From Bacteroidales bacterium (GTDB lineage: Bacteria > Bacteroidota > Bacteroidia > Bacteroidales > Marinilabiliaceae): DNA of 43,115 nt. Positions 18,135 to 30,836 of the stretch are shown piece by piece. The DNA lies in contig QKIO01000086.1 of the NCBI GenBank assembly GCA_003251015.1, positions 1 through 43,115 of the forward strand, given 5' to 3'. Every line of letters begins with the position of its first letter. The first letter of the stretch is position 1. Below the pieces are notes generated by a model, which was not told the DNA's origin, ran no database searches, and worked only from the letters and a program-made list of their open reading frames with translations. A program made the position numbers and the translations under genes.

Positions 18135-18223
18135 AGGGCTAAAATAGCAAAAAAAGGCTGAATACTTGAATTAGACTAAAAAAAACATTCGACAATAAAA
18201 TATTTAATTCCCAACTAATTACA

Positions 18224-18249
18224 AGTAAAAAAAGTGGCTGTGCCACTTC
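18224..18249 (-). terminator. Terminator after citrate synthase
   Basis: AAGTGGC-tgt-GCCACTT flanked by A run (T run on the minus strand). Confidence 0.8.
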
Positions 18250-18261
18250 GTTTTATCTAAA

Positions 18262-19575
18262 CTATTTATTTTTCCCTACTTGCTCAATAAACCAATCCAG
18301 ATTCTGAGATTTTGGGCGTTCAATAGAGAAGCCATATAACCGATCCCATATCAATTGAGTTAACACGCCCAACGACCTAGAAACACCAAATAAAACAGTA
18401 TAAATAGGATATTCATTAATACCATAACTAGAGAGTAATGAACCACTAATAGCATCTACATTAGGCCACGGGTTCTTTACCTTTCCACCAGCACTAAGCA
18501 CATCAGGCACTACTTCATAAACCCTCTCTACTATTTGAATGAGTGGAGCATTGGGAATATATTTTTTAGCAAACTCTAATTGAACCGTAAAACGAGGATC
18601 TGTTTTACGCAAAACGGCATGACCATAACCAGGGATAACCTGTCCCTTTGCAAGAGTTTCTTGAGAATAACGTTTAATTTGTTCAGCACTTGGATTCTCG
18701 ACACCAATTTCACGCTTCATTTTATTTAACCAGTGCATTACATCCTGATTAGCCATACCATGCAATGGCCCAGCCAACCCGTTCATCCCTGCCGAGAAAC
18801 TATAATATGGATTAGATAAGGCTGACCCAACCAAATGAGTTGCATGCGCAGACACATTCCCGCCTTCATGATCTGCATGAATAACCATATATAAACGCAT
18901 CAAACGCCGCACCTCTTCTGAATCATAACCCATCATATGCGCCAAATTACCTGCCCAATCTAATGAGGGATCCATATCAATATGCTTTTCATTATGAAAC
19001 ACTCTACGATAAATGTAAGCAGCGATAATTGGCAAACGCGATACCAAATCCATGACACCTTCGTACATAGGATCCCAATATTTATCTTTGCCCATCCCTA
19101 TTAAATGAGCTTTGCGAAACTGCGACTCCGTAGACATAGCTAATATAGCAGAATTAAACTGAATCATCGGATGCGCATTTTTAGGCAAAGCATTAATCAC
19201 ATCAAATACATGAGAAGGAATTCCTTGAGCTCTTACGGACCATTGCTGACTAATGAAATTAACATCCTCCTTAGTTGGCACTTCGCCCATTAACATAAGA
19301 TAAAACAGTCCCTCTGGCAAAGGCTCACCATCCGTCGTGTTTTTTGGCAATAAATCACGCAATTGAGGAATAGAATAGCCCCTAAAGCGAATACCTTCCT
19401 CTGGATCTAACTTAGAAGTATCGGTCATCAAAGACACAACCCCCTTCATTCCAGACAACACCTGCCCCAAGGTTACTTCCTGAATGACATGATTTGCATG
19501 CGTACTATTTAATGCGTGTAAGGCTTCAATTTTTGGTTTAGCAACTTCTATTAATCGCTGTTTAATATGATCCAT
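18262..19575 (-). CDS. gltA: Citrate synthase, mitochondrial/eukaryote-like type
   Basis: 437 aa; GYGHAVLRKTDPRFTVQLEFAKKYIPN, KNPWPNVDAISGSLLSSYGINEYPIYTVLFGVSRSLGVLTQLIWDRLYGFSIERPKS. Confidence 0.93.
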   Translation of the reverse strand: MDHIKQRLIEVAKPKIEALHALNSTHANHVIQEVTLGQVLSGMKGVVSLMTDTSKLDPEEGIRFRGYSIPQLRDLLPKNTTDGEPLPEGLFYLMLMGEVPTKEDVNFISQQWSVRAQGIPSHVFDVINALPKNAHPMIQFNSAILAMSTESQFRKAHLIGMGKDKYWDPMYEGVMDLVSRLPIIAAYIYRRVFHNEKHIDMDPSLDWAGNLAHMMGYDSEEVRRLMRLYMVIHADHEGGNVSAHATHLVGSALSNPYYSFSAGMNGLAGPLHGMANQDVMHWLNKMKREIGVENPSAEQIKRYSQETLAKGQVIPGYGHAVLRKTDPRFTVQLEFAKKYIPNAPLIQIVERVYEVVPDVLSAGGKVKNPWPNVDAISGSLLSSYGINEYPIYTVLFGVSRSLGVLTQLIWDRLYGFSIERPKSQNLDWFIEQVGKNK

Positions 19576-19636
19576 ATCTAAATATTTTTTAGTAAAAATA
19601 ACTCTAAACTATACTAAATCAAAAAACAGTTAAAAC

Positions 19637-19648
19637 AAACAATTGTTT
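19637..19648. promoter_or_regulatory. Perfect 12-bp palindrome AAACAATTGTTT upstream of citrate synthase
   Basis: AAACAATTGTTT in the eno-gltA intergenic region; function unproven. Confidence 0.25.
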
Positions 19649-19666
19649 TGAAAACACCATGCTCAG

Positions 19667-19699
19667 AAAAACAAAAAAGGCTGTCTTTTCAGACAGCCT
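19667..19699 (-). terminator. Terminator after eno
   Basis: AGGCTGTCT-ttt(c)-AGACAGCCT with A run on the + strand left side (T run in transcript). Confidence 0.85.
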
Positions 19700-19723
19700 A
19701 ATTTAGCATTATAAAGTTGTAAA

Positions 19724-21651
<1,928 letters not shown>

Positions 21652-21656
21652 CGTTA

Positions 21657-22649
21657 TTATTCCTTGTCTAATTTATACTTTTGTGTATCCATACCAAAGG
21701 TAAGATTCAAATTAACCAGAAGATCATCTAACTCAGTCAATGATTTTTTACCAAAATTACGGAATTTCAATAGATCGTTACGGTGGAATGTTACTAATTC
21801 ACCTAATGTTTCAACATCAGCTGCTTTTAAACAATTCAACGCACGAACAGATAGATCCATATCCACCAATTTGGTTTTCAACAATTGACGCATATGTAAT
21901 ACCTCTTCATCAAATTCTTCATTACCGAATTTCTCATCAGAATCAAGTGTTATCTTCTCATCTGAAAATAACATAAAGTGATAAATAAGTATTTTAGCTG
22001 CTTCTTTTAAAGCGTCTTTAGGAAAAATTGACCCATCAGTCTCAATTTCTAACACTAATTTCTCGTAATCTGTCTTCTGCTCTACCCTAAAGTTTTCTAC
22101 TGCAAATTTAACATTACGAATTGGTGTAAAAATTGAATCGATAGCTATTGTTCCAAATTCTGCTTCATCAGATCTATTCTCTTCTGAAGGTACATAACCT
22201 CTTCCTTTGTTGATGGTTAAAACCATCTGCAAATTCACTTCAGGATTCATTTTAGCAATAACCAATTCAGGATTTAAAACACTAAACCCAGTCATGAATT
22301 GATTTAAATCTTTTGCTGTAAACTCATCCTTTCCAGTAAGGTTAATAGTAACTTTCTCTTGCTCAGCATCTTCAACGATTTGCTTGAAACGCACTTGCTT
22401 TAGGCTAAGTACAATTTCAGTTACATCATTAATTACACCAGGGATACTCGTAAACTCATGATCAACACCTTCTATCTTTACAGTAGTAATTGCATAACCC
22501 TCTAAAGAGGATAACAAAATTCTTCTTAAGGCATTTCCAACGGTAATACCGTAACCTGGTTCTAGAGGACGAAACTCGAATTTGCCGAATTTATCGTCGG
22601 CTTCCAGCATGATTACTTTGTCTGGTTTTTGGAAAGCTAATATTGCCAT
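21657..22649 (-). CDS. rpoA: RNA polymerase alpha subunit
   Basis: 330 aa; [14 protein letters not shown], alpha-[18 protein letters not shown]. Confidence 0.98.
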   Translation of the reverse strand: MAILAFQKPDKVIMLEADDKFGKFEFRPLEPGYGITVGNALRRILLSSLEGYAITTVKIEGVDHEFTSIPGVINDVTEIVLSLKQVRFKQIVEDAEQEKVTINLTGKDEFTAKDLNQFMTGFSVLNPELVIAKMNPEVNLQMVLTINKGRGYVPSEENRSDEAEFGTIAIDSIFTPIRNVKFAVENFRVEQKTDYEKLVLEIETDGSIFPKDALKEAAKILIYHFMLFSDEKITLDSDEKFGNEEFDEEVLHMRQLLKTKLVDMDLSVRALNCLKAADVETLGELVTFHRNDLLKFRNFGKKSLTELDDLLVNLNLTFGMDTQKYKLDKE

Positions 22650-22658
22650 AAGAATTAA

Positions 22659-23264
22659 TTATTTAGAATACAATTCAACGATCAACTGTTCTTTGATATT
22701 TTCAGGAATTTCACTTCTTTCAGGTATAGTTAAAAACTTACCAGCAAGAGAGCTTTGATCCCATGCCAACCAAGAATACTTGTGTACACTAGAATTAGAC
22801 AACGAACCAGCAATTACTTCCAACGATTTAGATTTCTCACGAACACCAACTACCATATCAGCTTTAACCTGAAAAGAAGCGATATTCACTACAGATCCAT
22901 CCACAACGATGTGACGGTGAGAAACCAATTGACGTGCAGCAGCACGCGTTGGAGCCAATCCTAAACGAAACACTACATTGTCTAAACGAGACTCTAAGTA
23001 ACCTAATAATACCTCACCGGTAATACCTTTACTACGAGAAGCGCGTTTAAACATGTTACGGAATTGTTTTTCTAAAACACCGTAAGTATATTTAGCTTTT
23101 TGCTTCTCTTTTAATTGCAAACCATATTCGCTTGTTTTCTTGCGACGGTTAGCACCATGTTGCCCAGGAGGAAAATTTCTTCTTTCGAAATTTTTATCTG
23201 GACCATAAATTGCCTCACCAAATTTACGGGCAATTTTAGTTTTTGGACCAATATATCTAGCCAT
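22659..23264 (-). CDS. rpsD: 30S ribosomal protein S4
   Basis: [18 protein letters not shown]4 domain [28 protein letters not shown]. Confidence 0.98.
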   Translation of the reverse strand: MARYIGPKTKIARKFGEAIYGPDKNFERRNFPPGQHGANRRKKTSEYGLQLKEKQKAKYTYGVLEKQFRNMFKRASRSKGITGEVLLGYLESRLDNVVFRLGLAPTRAAARQLVSHRHIVVDGSVVNIASFQVKADMVVGVREKSKSLEVIAGSLSNSSVHKYSWLAWDQSSLAGKFLTIPERSEIPENIKEQLIVELYSK

Positions 23265-23408
23265 TCTTCTAAATTTTTGATGTTAAATTTTTGATTTTAA
23301 ATGATGAATATGGCAGCCGAGATTATAGAGAGGAGTGATATGTTCATATAATCAAATCATTATTCAAAATTAGTAATCAAAAAAATATGGTTAATAACTA
23401 GTGAGTAA

Positions 23409-23798
23409 TTAAACTCTTCTTCTTTTTGGAGGACGACAACCATTGTGAGGCATTGGTGTAACATCAACAATTTCTGTTACTTCGATACCTGTCGAATGAA
23501 TTGAACGCATTGCAGATTCACGACCATTACCCGGCCCCTTAACATACACTTTTACTTTTCTTAGGCCTAGATCATATGCCACTTTGGCACAATCACTAGC
23601 TGCAGTTTGAGCTGCATATGGAGTGTTCTTTTTAGAACCTCTAAAACCCATCTTACCAGCACTTGACCAAGAAATAACTTGACCATTAAGGTTAGTAAGT
23701 GAAATAATAATGTTATTAAACGAGGAATGGATATGAGCATGTCCTTGTGCCTCAACTTTAACGATTCTCTTCTTTTGAGATCCTGACTTTTTTGCCAT
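23409..23798 (-). CDS. rpsK: 30S ribosomal protein S11
   Basis: [58 protein letters not shown]. Confidence 0.98.
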   Translation of the reverse strand: MAKKSGSQKKRIVKVEAQGHAHIHSSFNNIIISLTNLNGQVISWSSAGKMGFRGSKKNTPYAAQTAASDCAKVAYDLGLRKVKVYVKGPGNGRESAMRSIHSTGIEVTEIVDVTPMPHNGCRPPKRRRV

Positions 23799-23808
23799 AT
23801 CTTACTTA

Positions 23809-24186
23809 TTATTTAGTTGCTTTTTTCTTGTTCGCAACAGTTTTCTTCTTACCTTTTCTGGTTCTTGAGTTGTTTTTTGTGTGTTGTCCTCGTAAAGGTA
23901 AACCTGAACGGTGACGAATTCCACGATAACAACCAATGTCCATTAAACGCTTGATATTCAATTGTACTTCTGAACGTAATTCACCCTCCACTTTAAAAGA
24001 TGCACCAATCATCTCACGAACACTCGTAATTTGATCATCGGTCCAATCTTTCACTTGGATATCACCACTAATTGTAGCGTTTTTAAGGATTTCTTTTGCT
24101 CTGTTTCTGCCAATACCGTAAATGTATGTCAAAGCAATTTCACCACGTTTATTCGAAGGTATATCAACTCCAGCAATTCTAGCCAT
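23809..24186 (-). CDS. rpsM: 30S ribosomal protein S13
   Basis: [26 protein letters not shown]. Confidence 0.98.
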   Translation of the reverse strand: MARIAGVDIPSNKRGEIALTYIYGIGRNRAKEILKNATISGDIQVKDWTDDQITSVREMIGASFKVEGELRSEVQLNIKRLMDIGCYRGIRHRSGLPLRGQHTKNNSRTRKGKKKTVANKKKATK

Positions 24187-24197
24187 AATTTTTTATT

Positions 24198-24314
24198 TTA
24201 GCCTTGACGTTGTTTAAACTTTGGATTCTTTTTATTAATCACGTATAAGCGCCCTTTCCGCTTCACAATTTTGCAGTCGGCACTTCTCTTTTTTATAGAT
24301 GCTCTAACCTTCAT
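24198..24314 (-). CDS. rpmJ: 50S ribosomal protein L36 (few-cysteine form)
   Basis: Manual translation [38 protein letters not shown] (38 aa), absent from the ORF track. Confidence 0.97.
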   Translation of the reverse strand: MKVRASIKKRSADCKIVKRKGRLYVINKKNPKFKQRQG

Positions 24315-24327
24315 GATCAGTTTGTTA

Positions 24328-24546
24328 TTATTTGTATCTGTATGATATTCTTCCCTTAGTCAAATCATATGGAGACATTTCCACTTTTACTTTATCACCA
24401 GGTAGAATTTTTATGTAATGCATACGCATTTTACCCGATATATGTGCAGTGATAATATGTCCATTTTCTAATTCCAGTCTAAACATGGCATTAGATAAGG
24501 CTTCAATTATTGTACCGTCTTGTTCTATAGAAGGCTGTTTGGCCAT
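24328..24546 (-). CDS. infA: Translation initiation factor IF-1
   Basis: 72 aa; [72 protein letters not shown]. Confidence 0.98.
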   Translation of the reverse strand: MAKQPSIEQDGTIIEALSNAMFRLELENGHIITAHISGKMRMHYIKILPGDKVKVEMSPYDLTKGRISYRYK

Positions 24547-24560
24547 AATGGTATAACTTT

Positions 24561-25346
24561 TTATTTTTCAGACTGCAAATGTAATACTTCTTCGACAAAT
24601 TCAAAACTAGATAACACATCTGCTTTACCTTTTCTTATAGCCACTGTATGCTCAAAGTGGGCAGACATCTGATTATCAACGGTTCTGATCGTCCAACCGT
24701 CTTTTTCTTGAACAATCTGACGTTTACCCATATTAATCATTGGCTCAATGGCGATAACCATTCCACTTTGCAACTTAATTCCGTTCCCTCTTTTGCCATA
24801 ATTAGGCACTTCAGGAGCCTCATGTAAGTTTTTACCTATACCGTGTCCAACCATCTCTCGAACTACAGAATAACCAAGTTTTTCTGTGTATTCTTGAACA
24901 GCAAAACCAATATCTCCTAACCTATTACCATCAATTGCTTGTTCAATCCCTAATAAAAGAGATTGTTTTGTTGCAGCTAAAAGTTTTTTAATTTCTGGTT
25001 TAACCTCACCTATTTCAAATGTGTAGGCAGAGTCTCCAAAAAAACCATTTAACAAAGCACCGCAATCAACCGAAACAATATCTCCATTTTTAAGTGGAGT
25101 TTTGTTAGGAATACCATGTACCACATGTTGATTAACAGAAGTACATAAAGTATTAGGGAAACCATGGTAATTTAAAAAGCCTGGAACGCCTCCATTATCT
25201 CTAATGAAGGTTTCCGCAATTTTATCTAGCTCTAACGTAGAAACGCCTGGTTTGATAGCTTTTGCCACCTCTCCGAGGGTACGAGCAACCAAAAGGTTAC
25301 TCGCTCTCATCAACTCAATTTCTTCGTCAGTCTTAAAAAATATCAT
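24561..25346 (-). CDS. map: Type I methionine aminopeptidase
   Basis: 261 aa; [40 protein letters not shown]. Confidence 0.97.
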   Translation of the reverse strand: MIFFKTDEEIELMRASNLLVARTLGEVAKAIKPGVSTLELDKIAETFIRDNGGVPGFLNYHGFPNTLCTSVNQHVVHGIPNKTPLKNGDIVSVDCGALLNGFFGDSAYTFEIGEVKPEIKKLLAATKQSLLLGIEQAIDGNRLGDIGFAVQEYTEKLGYSVVREMVGHGIGKNLHEAPEVPNYGKRGNGIKLQSGMVIAIEPMINMGKRQIVQEKDGWTIRTVDNQMSAHFEHTVAIRKGKADVLSSFEFVEEVLHLQSEK

Positions 25347-25367
25347 GTAATCTTTTTACTCTATTCA

Positions 25368-26711
25368 TTAAATAGCAGAAGCACTTACTCCAGCACGTCC
25401 AGTAATTCTACCAGATTTTAACAAGCCATCATAATGCCTCATTAATAAATGACTTTCTATTTGTTGTAAAGTATCTAAAACTACCCCAACAAGGATCAAC
25501 AAAGAAGTACCTCCAAAAAAGTGAGCAAATCCTTGATCAACACCAGCAATCATAGCAAAAGCAGGCATAATAGCCACCAATGCAAGAAAAACCGAACCAG
25601 GTAACGTAATTTTTGACATAATAGAATCTAGATATTCAACTGTTTTTTTACCTGGTTTAATACCTGGGATAAATCCACCATTTCGTTTCATATCTTCTGC
25701 CATCTGAGTAGGATTAATGGTAATAGCTGTATAAAAATAAGTAAACGCTATAATCATTAATGCAAAGATAAAGTTATACCAAAACCCAGTAAAATTAGCA
25801 AATATAGACGCAAATCCAGTAGCTGTTTCGCTATCAACAAAACCAGCAAATGTTACAGGAATAAACATAATTGCTTGTGCAAATATAATTGGCATTACAC
25901 CAGCTGCATTTACTTTTAATGGGATATATTGGCGTACGCCTCCATATTGTTTGTTACCTACAATTCTCTTAGCATATTGCACAGGAATACGTCTCGTGCC
26001 TTGTACCAAAAGAATTGAACCAACAAAAATAAAGAACAATACAACAATCTCAATTAGTAACATAACCAAACCACCGCTTCCGCTAGCCGCTTCCATTCTT
26101 GACACAAATTCAGCAAACAAACTCTGAGGCAAGCGAGCAATAATACCTATCATAATTAATAATGAGATACCATTACCTAACCCCTTATCAGTTATACGCT
26201 CTCCTAACCACATTACGAACATAGTACCTGCAGTTAGGATTATAACACTACTAATGTTAAAGAACCAACCAGCCTGCACAATAGCAGCACTAGATTGACT
26301 CGCAAGATTTGCTAAATAACCGGGTGCCTGAACAACCAAAATTAACACCGTCAAATACCGTGTAATTTGATTAATCTTACGACGCCCACTTTCCCCTTCT
26401 CTCTGAAGCTTTTGGAAATAAGGTACTGCAATCCCCATTAATTGAATAACGATAGACGCAGAGATGTAAGGCATAATACCTAATGCAAAAATAGAAGCAT
26501 TAGAAAAAGCACCTCCAGAAAACATATCTAGAAGGCCTAATACACCGTCCCTTGTTTGCGATTTTAAGGCACTTAGTTGTGTTGGATCAATACCTGGCAA
26601 AACAATAAAAGAACCTAAACGATAAATCAATAGAAATCCTAATGTTGTTACGATGCGAGATTTTAAATCCTCAATTTTCCAGATGTTGCGGATGGTTTCG
26701 AATAGTTTCAT
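25368..26711 (-). CDS. secY: Preprotein translocase subunit SecY
   Basis: 447 aa polytopic protein; FSGGAFSNASIFALGIMPYISASIV. Confidence 0.98.
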   Translation of the reverse strand: MKLFETIRNIWKIEDLKSRIVTTLGFLLIYRLGSFIVLPGIDPTQLSALKSQTRDGVLGLLDMFSGGAFSNASIFALGIMPYISASIVIQLMGIAVPYFQKLQREGESGRRKINQITRYLTVLILVVQAPGYLANLASQSSAAIVQAGWFFNISSVIILTAGTMFVMWLGERITDKGLGNGISLLIMIGIIARLPQSLFAEFVSRMEAASGSGGLVMLLIEIVVLFFIFVGSILLVQGTRRIPVQYAKRIVGNKQYGGVRQYIPLKVNAAGVMPIIFAQAIMFIPVTFAGFVDSETATGFASIFANFTGFWYNFIFALMIIAFTYFYTAITINPTQMAEDMKRNGGFIPGIKPGKKTVEYLDSIMSKITLPGSVFLALVAIMPAFAMIAGVDQGFAHFFGGTSLLILVGVVLDTLQQIESHLLMRHYDGLLKSGRITGRAGVSASAI

Positions 26712-26715
26712 TCAA

Positions 26716-27162
26716 TTACAATTTTACAACGGTTCCTTGAGCAGATTCGATAGCCTGAATAGCTGTCTCAGAAAATGCATGAGCTTTAACTTCAAGTTTT
26801 GCAGATAAAGTTCCACCACCCAAAATCTTAACTTTTACATTATTTCCGATCAAACCAGCTTCTTTCAAAGTTACGAGATCAATTACAACTAAATTTCTCT
26901 TTTCAGAAATTGCTTGAAGCATTTCCACGTTAATCGCTGTATATTCAACACGATTTACGTTTTTAAATCCAAATTTAGGAACACGTCTCTGCAAAGGCAT
27001 CTGACCGCCTTCAAAGCCAAATTTTCTAGAATAACCAGAACGAGACTTAGCTCCCTTATGACCACGAGTAGCAGTGCCACCATGACCAGAACCTTGTCCA
27101 CGTGCAATACGCTTCTGAGATTTGGTTGCGCCTTTTGCAGGTTTTAAATTATTTAAGTTCAT
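26716..27162 (-). CDS. rplO: 50S ribosomal protein L15
   Basis: MNLNNLKPAKGATKSQKRIARGQGSGHGGTATRGHKGAKSRSG. Confidence 0.98.
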   Translation of the reverse strand: MNLNNLKPAKGATKSQKRIARGQGSGHGGTATRGHKGAKSRSGYSRKFGFEGGQMPLQRRVPKFGFKNVNRVEYTAINVEMLQAISEKRNLVVIDLVTLKEAGLIGNNVKVKILGGGTLSAKLEVKAHAFSETAIQAIESAQGTVVKL

Positions 27163-27189
27163 AATAATATCTTAATTCTTTTGAACAAA

Positions 27190-27366
27190 TTATCTTACTA
27201 CTGAAACAAGATGTGCAACCTTGGTTACCATACCCTCAATTACAGGGTTTGACTCATGTTCAACGGTAGCTTGCATTTTCCTTAAACCTAATGATTCAAG
27301 TACTCTTTTTTGTCTAGTAGTAGACCCAATCTTACTCTTAATCTGAGTGATTTTAATTTTAGCCAT
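27190..27366 (-). CDS. rpmD: 50S ribosomal protein L30
   Basis: Manual translation MAKIKITQIKSKIGSTTRQKRVLESLGLRKMQATVEHESNPVIEGMVTKVAHLVSVVR* (58 aa), absent from the ORF track. Confidence 0.97.
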   Translation of the reverse strand: MAKIKITQIKSKIGSTTRQKRVLESLGLRKMQATVEHESNPVIEGMVTKVAHLVSVVR

Positions 27367-27378
27367 AACTATCTATAT

Positions 27379-27897
27379 TTATCCGTTAAACACTTTTTCA
27401 AGACTAACACCTCTGTGTTTAGCAACTTCGTTAGCATCACGCAACTCTATTAAGGCTTCAATAGAAGCTTTTACTAAGTTGTGAGGATTCGAAGATCCTT
27501 TAGACTTTGCTAACACATCGGTTACACCAACACTTTCCAAAACAGCACGCATCGCACCACCAGCTTTAACACCAGTACCATGAGAAGCAGGTTTAATAAA
27601 AACACTTGCTCCACCAAAACGCGCATATTGTTCGTGAGGAATAGTTCCATTCAAAACTGGTACTTTTACCAAGTTCTTTTTAGCAGCTTCAACACCTTTC
27701 GCAATAGCACTTGTTACTTCGCCAGCTTTTCCAAGCCCCCAACCAACAACGCCATTTTCATTTCCAACCACCACGATGGCAGAAAAACTAAAGGTTCTAC
27801 CACCTTTGGTCACTTTAGTTACTCTATTGATAGCAACCAATCGATCTTTTAAATCAAGATCGTTATTGTTTCTGATTCTCTTATTACTTCCAGCCAT
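27379..27897 (-). CDS. rpsE: 30S ribosomal protein S5
   Basis: 172 aa; [29 protein letters not shown]. Confidence 0.98.
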   Translation of the reverse strand: MAGSNKRIRNNNDLDLKDRLVAINRVTKVTKGGRTFSFSAIVVVGNENGVVGWGLGKAGEVTSAIAKGVEAAKKNLVKVPVLNGTIPHEQYARFGGASVFIKPASHGTGVKAGGAMRAVLESVGVTDVLAKSKGSSNPHNLVKASIEALIELRDANEVAKHRGVSLEKVFNG

Positions 27898-27902
27898 CGT
27901 TG

Positions 27903-28259
27903 TTAGAATTTAAGCCCAGCTTCACGAGCTGCTTCTGCTAATTGTTTAACTCTACCATGATACAGGTATCCATTTCTATCAAAAACTACGCTTGAAATGC
28001 CAGCTTTTACTGCGCTTTCTGCCACTAGTTTCCCAACTAATGCAGCTTGCTCAGACTTATTTCCTTTATTTTCAGCGATGCTTTTTTCCAGTGAAGAAGC
28101 AGCAATAATAGTTTTGCCATTTAAATCATCGATCAATTGAACGCTAATTTGCTTATTGCTTCTGTAAACTGACATTCTAGGACGCTCTGCAGTTCCGCTA
28201 ATTGTGCGACGGACACGCATTTTTATTTTTAGTCTTCTCTCTACTTTTGAAAAAGCCAT
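27903..28259 (-). CDS. rplR: 50S ribosomal protein L18
   Basis: [46 protein letters not shown]. Confidence 0.98.
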   Translation of the reverse strand: MAFSKVERRLKIKMRVRRTISGTAERPRMSVYRSNKQISVQLIDDLNGKTIIAASSLEKSIAENKGNKSEQAALVGKLVAESAVKAGISSVVFDRNGYLYHGRVKQLAEAAREAGLKF

Positions 28260-28279
28260 AACTCCTAATTTAATTTACG

Positions 28280-28834
28280 TTAAACTTTTGCAGATTTACC
28301 AGCCTTACGACGGACAACCTCTCCAACAAAACGAACACCTTTACCTTTGTAAGGCTCTGGAGTTCTAAATGAGCGAATTTTCGCACAAACTTGTCCAAGC
28401 AATTGCTTATCTGCAGTTTCAAGCGTAATGATAGGATTACTTTTTCTATCAGTAACAGCTTCAACTTTTATTTCAGAAGGCAACATTAATTGAATAACGT
28501 GAGAATAACCCAAAGACAATTCTAATAATTGACCTGTGTTTGTAGCTCTATATCCAACACCAACTAATTCTAGTTGTTTTTTAAATCCCTGTGAAACGCC
28601 TTCCACCATGTTAGCAACTAACGAACGATATAAACCGTGTAAGGAACTCATTTCTTTACTATCGTTAGGACGAACCACTGTGATTACGTTATCCTCGATA
28701 TTTATTTTTATTTCAGGGTGAATTACTTGTTGTAATTGACCTAGAGGTCCTTTTACGGAAACCACATTGTCATTTGCAACGGTTACATTCACTCCTGAAG
28801 GTATGCTGATGGGTGCTTTTCCTATCCTAGACAT
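28280..28834 (-). CDS. rplF: 50S ribosomal protein L6
   Basis: MSRIGKAPISIPSGV; PEPYKGKGVRFVGEVVRRKAGKSAK. Confidence 0.98.
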   Translation of the reverse strand: MSRIGKAPISIPSGVNVTVANDNVVSVKGPLGQLQQVIHPEIKINIEDNVITVVRPNDSKEMSSLHGLYRSLVANMVEGVSQGFKKQLELVGVGYRATNTGQLLELSLGYSHVIQLMLPSEIKVEAVTDRKSNPIITLETADKQLLGQVCAKIRSFRTPEPYKGKGVRFVGEVVRRKAGKSAKV

Positions 28835-28849
28835 AATTATTCCTCCTTA

Positions 28850-29245
28850 TTAATAAATGTAACATAATACTTCACCGCCAATTTTTTGAACGCGAGCTTC
28901 TTTATCTGTCATTACACCGTGACTGGTAGACATAATTGCAATACCAAGTCCGTTTAGTACACGTGGGATGCTACGGTATCCAGCATACGAACGTAAACCT
29001 GGCGTACTTACTCTTTTAAGAGCTTTGATAGCTGGTGTTTTCGTTTGCGGATCGTACTTCAAGGCGATTTTAATCATTCCTTGTTTGTCATCTTCCGTAA
29101 ATTTGTAATTCAAGATATAACCCTTCTCAAAAAGAATTTTGGTCATTTCTCTTTTCAGGTTGGAGGATGGAACCTCAACAACTCTGTGACCCGCCTGAAT
29201 GGCGTTTCTAACTCGCGTTAGAAAATCTGCTATTGGATCTGTCAT
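28850..29245 (-). CDS. rpsH: 30S ribosomal protein S8
   Basis: MTDPIADFLTRVRNAIQAGH; GIAIMSTSHGVMTDKEAR. Confidence 0.98.
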   Translation of the reverse strand: MTDPIADFLTRVRNAIQAGHRVVEVPSSNLKREMTKILFEKGYILNYKFTEDDKQGMIKIALKYDPQTKTPAIKALKRVSTPGLRSYAGYRSIPRVLNGLGIAIMSTSHGVMTDKEARVQKIGGEVLCYIY

Positions 29246-29297
29246 TTGTTTTTTTGATTAAATTGATCCCGACTACGGGACAATATTTAACACTCTC

Positions 29298-29567
29298 TTA
29301 CCAACTTGCTTTTCTTATACCTGGTATCAAACCAGCTGAAGCCATTTCGCGGAACTGAATCCTTGAAAGACCAAATTGACGCATATATCCTTTTGGACGA
29401 CCCGTCAAACTACAGCGGTTGTGCATACGCACTGGAGAAGCATTACGTGGAAGCTTCTGCAAGCCCACGTAATCGCATTCTGCCAATAACCTGGCACGCT
29501 TTTCAGCATATTTGGCAACCATTTTAGCTCTTTTAACTTCACGAGCTTTCATTGATTCCTTAGCCAT
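29298..29567 (-). CDS. rpsN: 30S ribosomal protein S14 (long, non-zinc-ribbon type)
   Basis: 89 aa; [50 protein letters not shown]. Confidence 0.98.
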   Translation of the reverse strand: MAKESMKAREVKRAKMVAKYAEKRARLLAECDYVGLQKLPRNASPVRMHNRCSLTGRPKGYMRQFGLSRIQFREMASAGLIPGIRKASW

Positions 29568-29571
29568 GTAA

Positions 29572-30129
29572 CTAGTTCTTTTTTATGTTTTTAAATGGTA
29601 AGCCAAACTCTTTTAAAAGAGCATAAGCCTCCTCATCTGTTTTTCCTGAGGTCACAAAGGTAATATTCATACCCATTATTTTAGGTACATTATCAATATT
29701 TATTTCAGGAAAAATAATTTGTTCCTCAATACCCAAGGTATAATTGCCTCTTCCATCAAGCTTACTGCTAATTCCTTTGAAGTCGCGAATACGTGGTAAA
29801 GCCACGCGAATCAAGCGCTCTAGGAATTCATACATGTTTTCTCGACGTAAAGTAACACGAACACCAATAGGCATTTTCTTACGCAATTTGAAATTGGAAA
29901 CATCTTTCTTAGAAAGTGTAGCAACCGCCTTTTGACCTGTAATAGTAGTCATTTCGTTAATTGCAATCTCAATCATCTTCTTATCAGCTGCCGCAGCACC
30001 AATACCTTGATTGATTACGATTTTCTCCAATTTAGGAACTTGCATAATTGACTTATACCCAAACTCTTTCATTAAGTTAGGAGCAATTTGTTCCTGATAG
30101 TCCTTTTTTAAAGATGGTTTATAGCTCAT
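29572..30129 (-). CDS. rplE: 50S ribosomal protein L5
   Basis: 185 aa; [51 protein letters not shown]. Confidence 0.98.
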   Translation of the reverse strand: MSYKPSLKKDYQEQIAPNLMKEFGYKSIMQVPKLEKIVINQGIGAAAADKKMIEIAINEMTTITGQKAVATLSKKDVSNFKLRKKMPIGVRVTLRRENMYEFLERLIRVALPRIRDFKGISSKLDGRGNYTLGIEEQIIFPEINIDNVPKIMGMNITFVTSGKTDEEAYALLKEFGLPFKNIKKN

Positions 30130-30449
30130 TACTTTATTTCCTCCCCTGATTTTTTAGAATAACGAACTAATTTACCGCTCTCATTCAACCTACGTCCAAT
30201 ACGAGTGGCAACACCAGTTGAAGGGTCTTTCAAATTTAAATTTGAAAGGTGTATGGGAGCTTCTTTTTTGATAATGCCTCCTTGCGGACTTGCGGCATTA
30301 GGCTTAGTGTGTTTGCTCACCATGTTAACACCCTCTACAATGGCGCGTTGCTTAGCTGGAATCACTTCCAAAACTTTGCCTTCTTCACCTTTGCTTACAC
30401 CAGCGTTAACAATTACTATGTCGCCCTTTTTAATATGCAATTTACCCAT
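30129..30449 (-). CDS. rplX: 50S ribosomal protein L24
   Basis: [25 protein letters not shown]. Confidence 0.97.
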   Translation of the reverse strand: MGKLHIKKGDIVIVNAGVSKGEEGKVLEVIPAKQRAIVEGVNMVSKHTKPNAASPQGGIIKKEAPIHLSNLNLKDPSTGVATRIGRRLNESGKLVRYSKKSGEEIK

Positions 30450-30468
30450 TGTCTAATCTCTTTGATGA

Positions 30469-30834
30469 TTAAAGTACCTCAGGTGCTAAAGAAACGATTT
30501 TCATGAAACCGTCACGCAATTCGCGCGCTACGGGTCCAAAAATACGTGTTCCTCTCATTTCTCCGTTTGTGTTCAACAAAACGCAAGCGTTTTGATCAAA
30601 ACGGATGTATGAACCATCCTGACGTCTAACTTCTTTTTTTGTGCGTACAATCACAGCTTTGCTAACAGTACCTTTCTTCATATCGCTAGAAGATACCGCG
30701 CTCTTTACTGTTACCACAATGCGGTCACCAACACCAGCATAACGTCTTCCTGTTCCACCTAGAACACGAATACATAATACTTCTTTGGCTCCACTATTGT
30801 CTGCAACTAAGAGTCTCGATTCTTGTTGTATCAT
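30469..30834 (-). CDS. rplN: 50S ribosomal protein L14
   Basis: [27 protein letters not shown]. Confidence 0.98.
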   Translation of the reverse strand: MIQQESRLLVADNSGAKEVLCIRVLGGTGRRYAGVGDRIVVTVKSAVSSSDMKKGTVSKAVIVRTKKEVRRQDGSYIRFDQNACVLLNTNGEMRGTRIFGPVARELRDGFMKIVSLAPEVL

Positions 30835-30836
30835 AA

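Noticed and set aside
23270-23295. Possible CRISPR-like or tandem array from the TAAATTTTTGAT duplication
   Set aside because: Only two short AT-rich copies; no spacer periodicity. Mentioned only within the rpsD leader finding.
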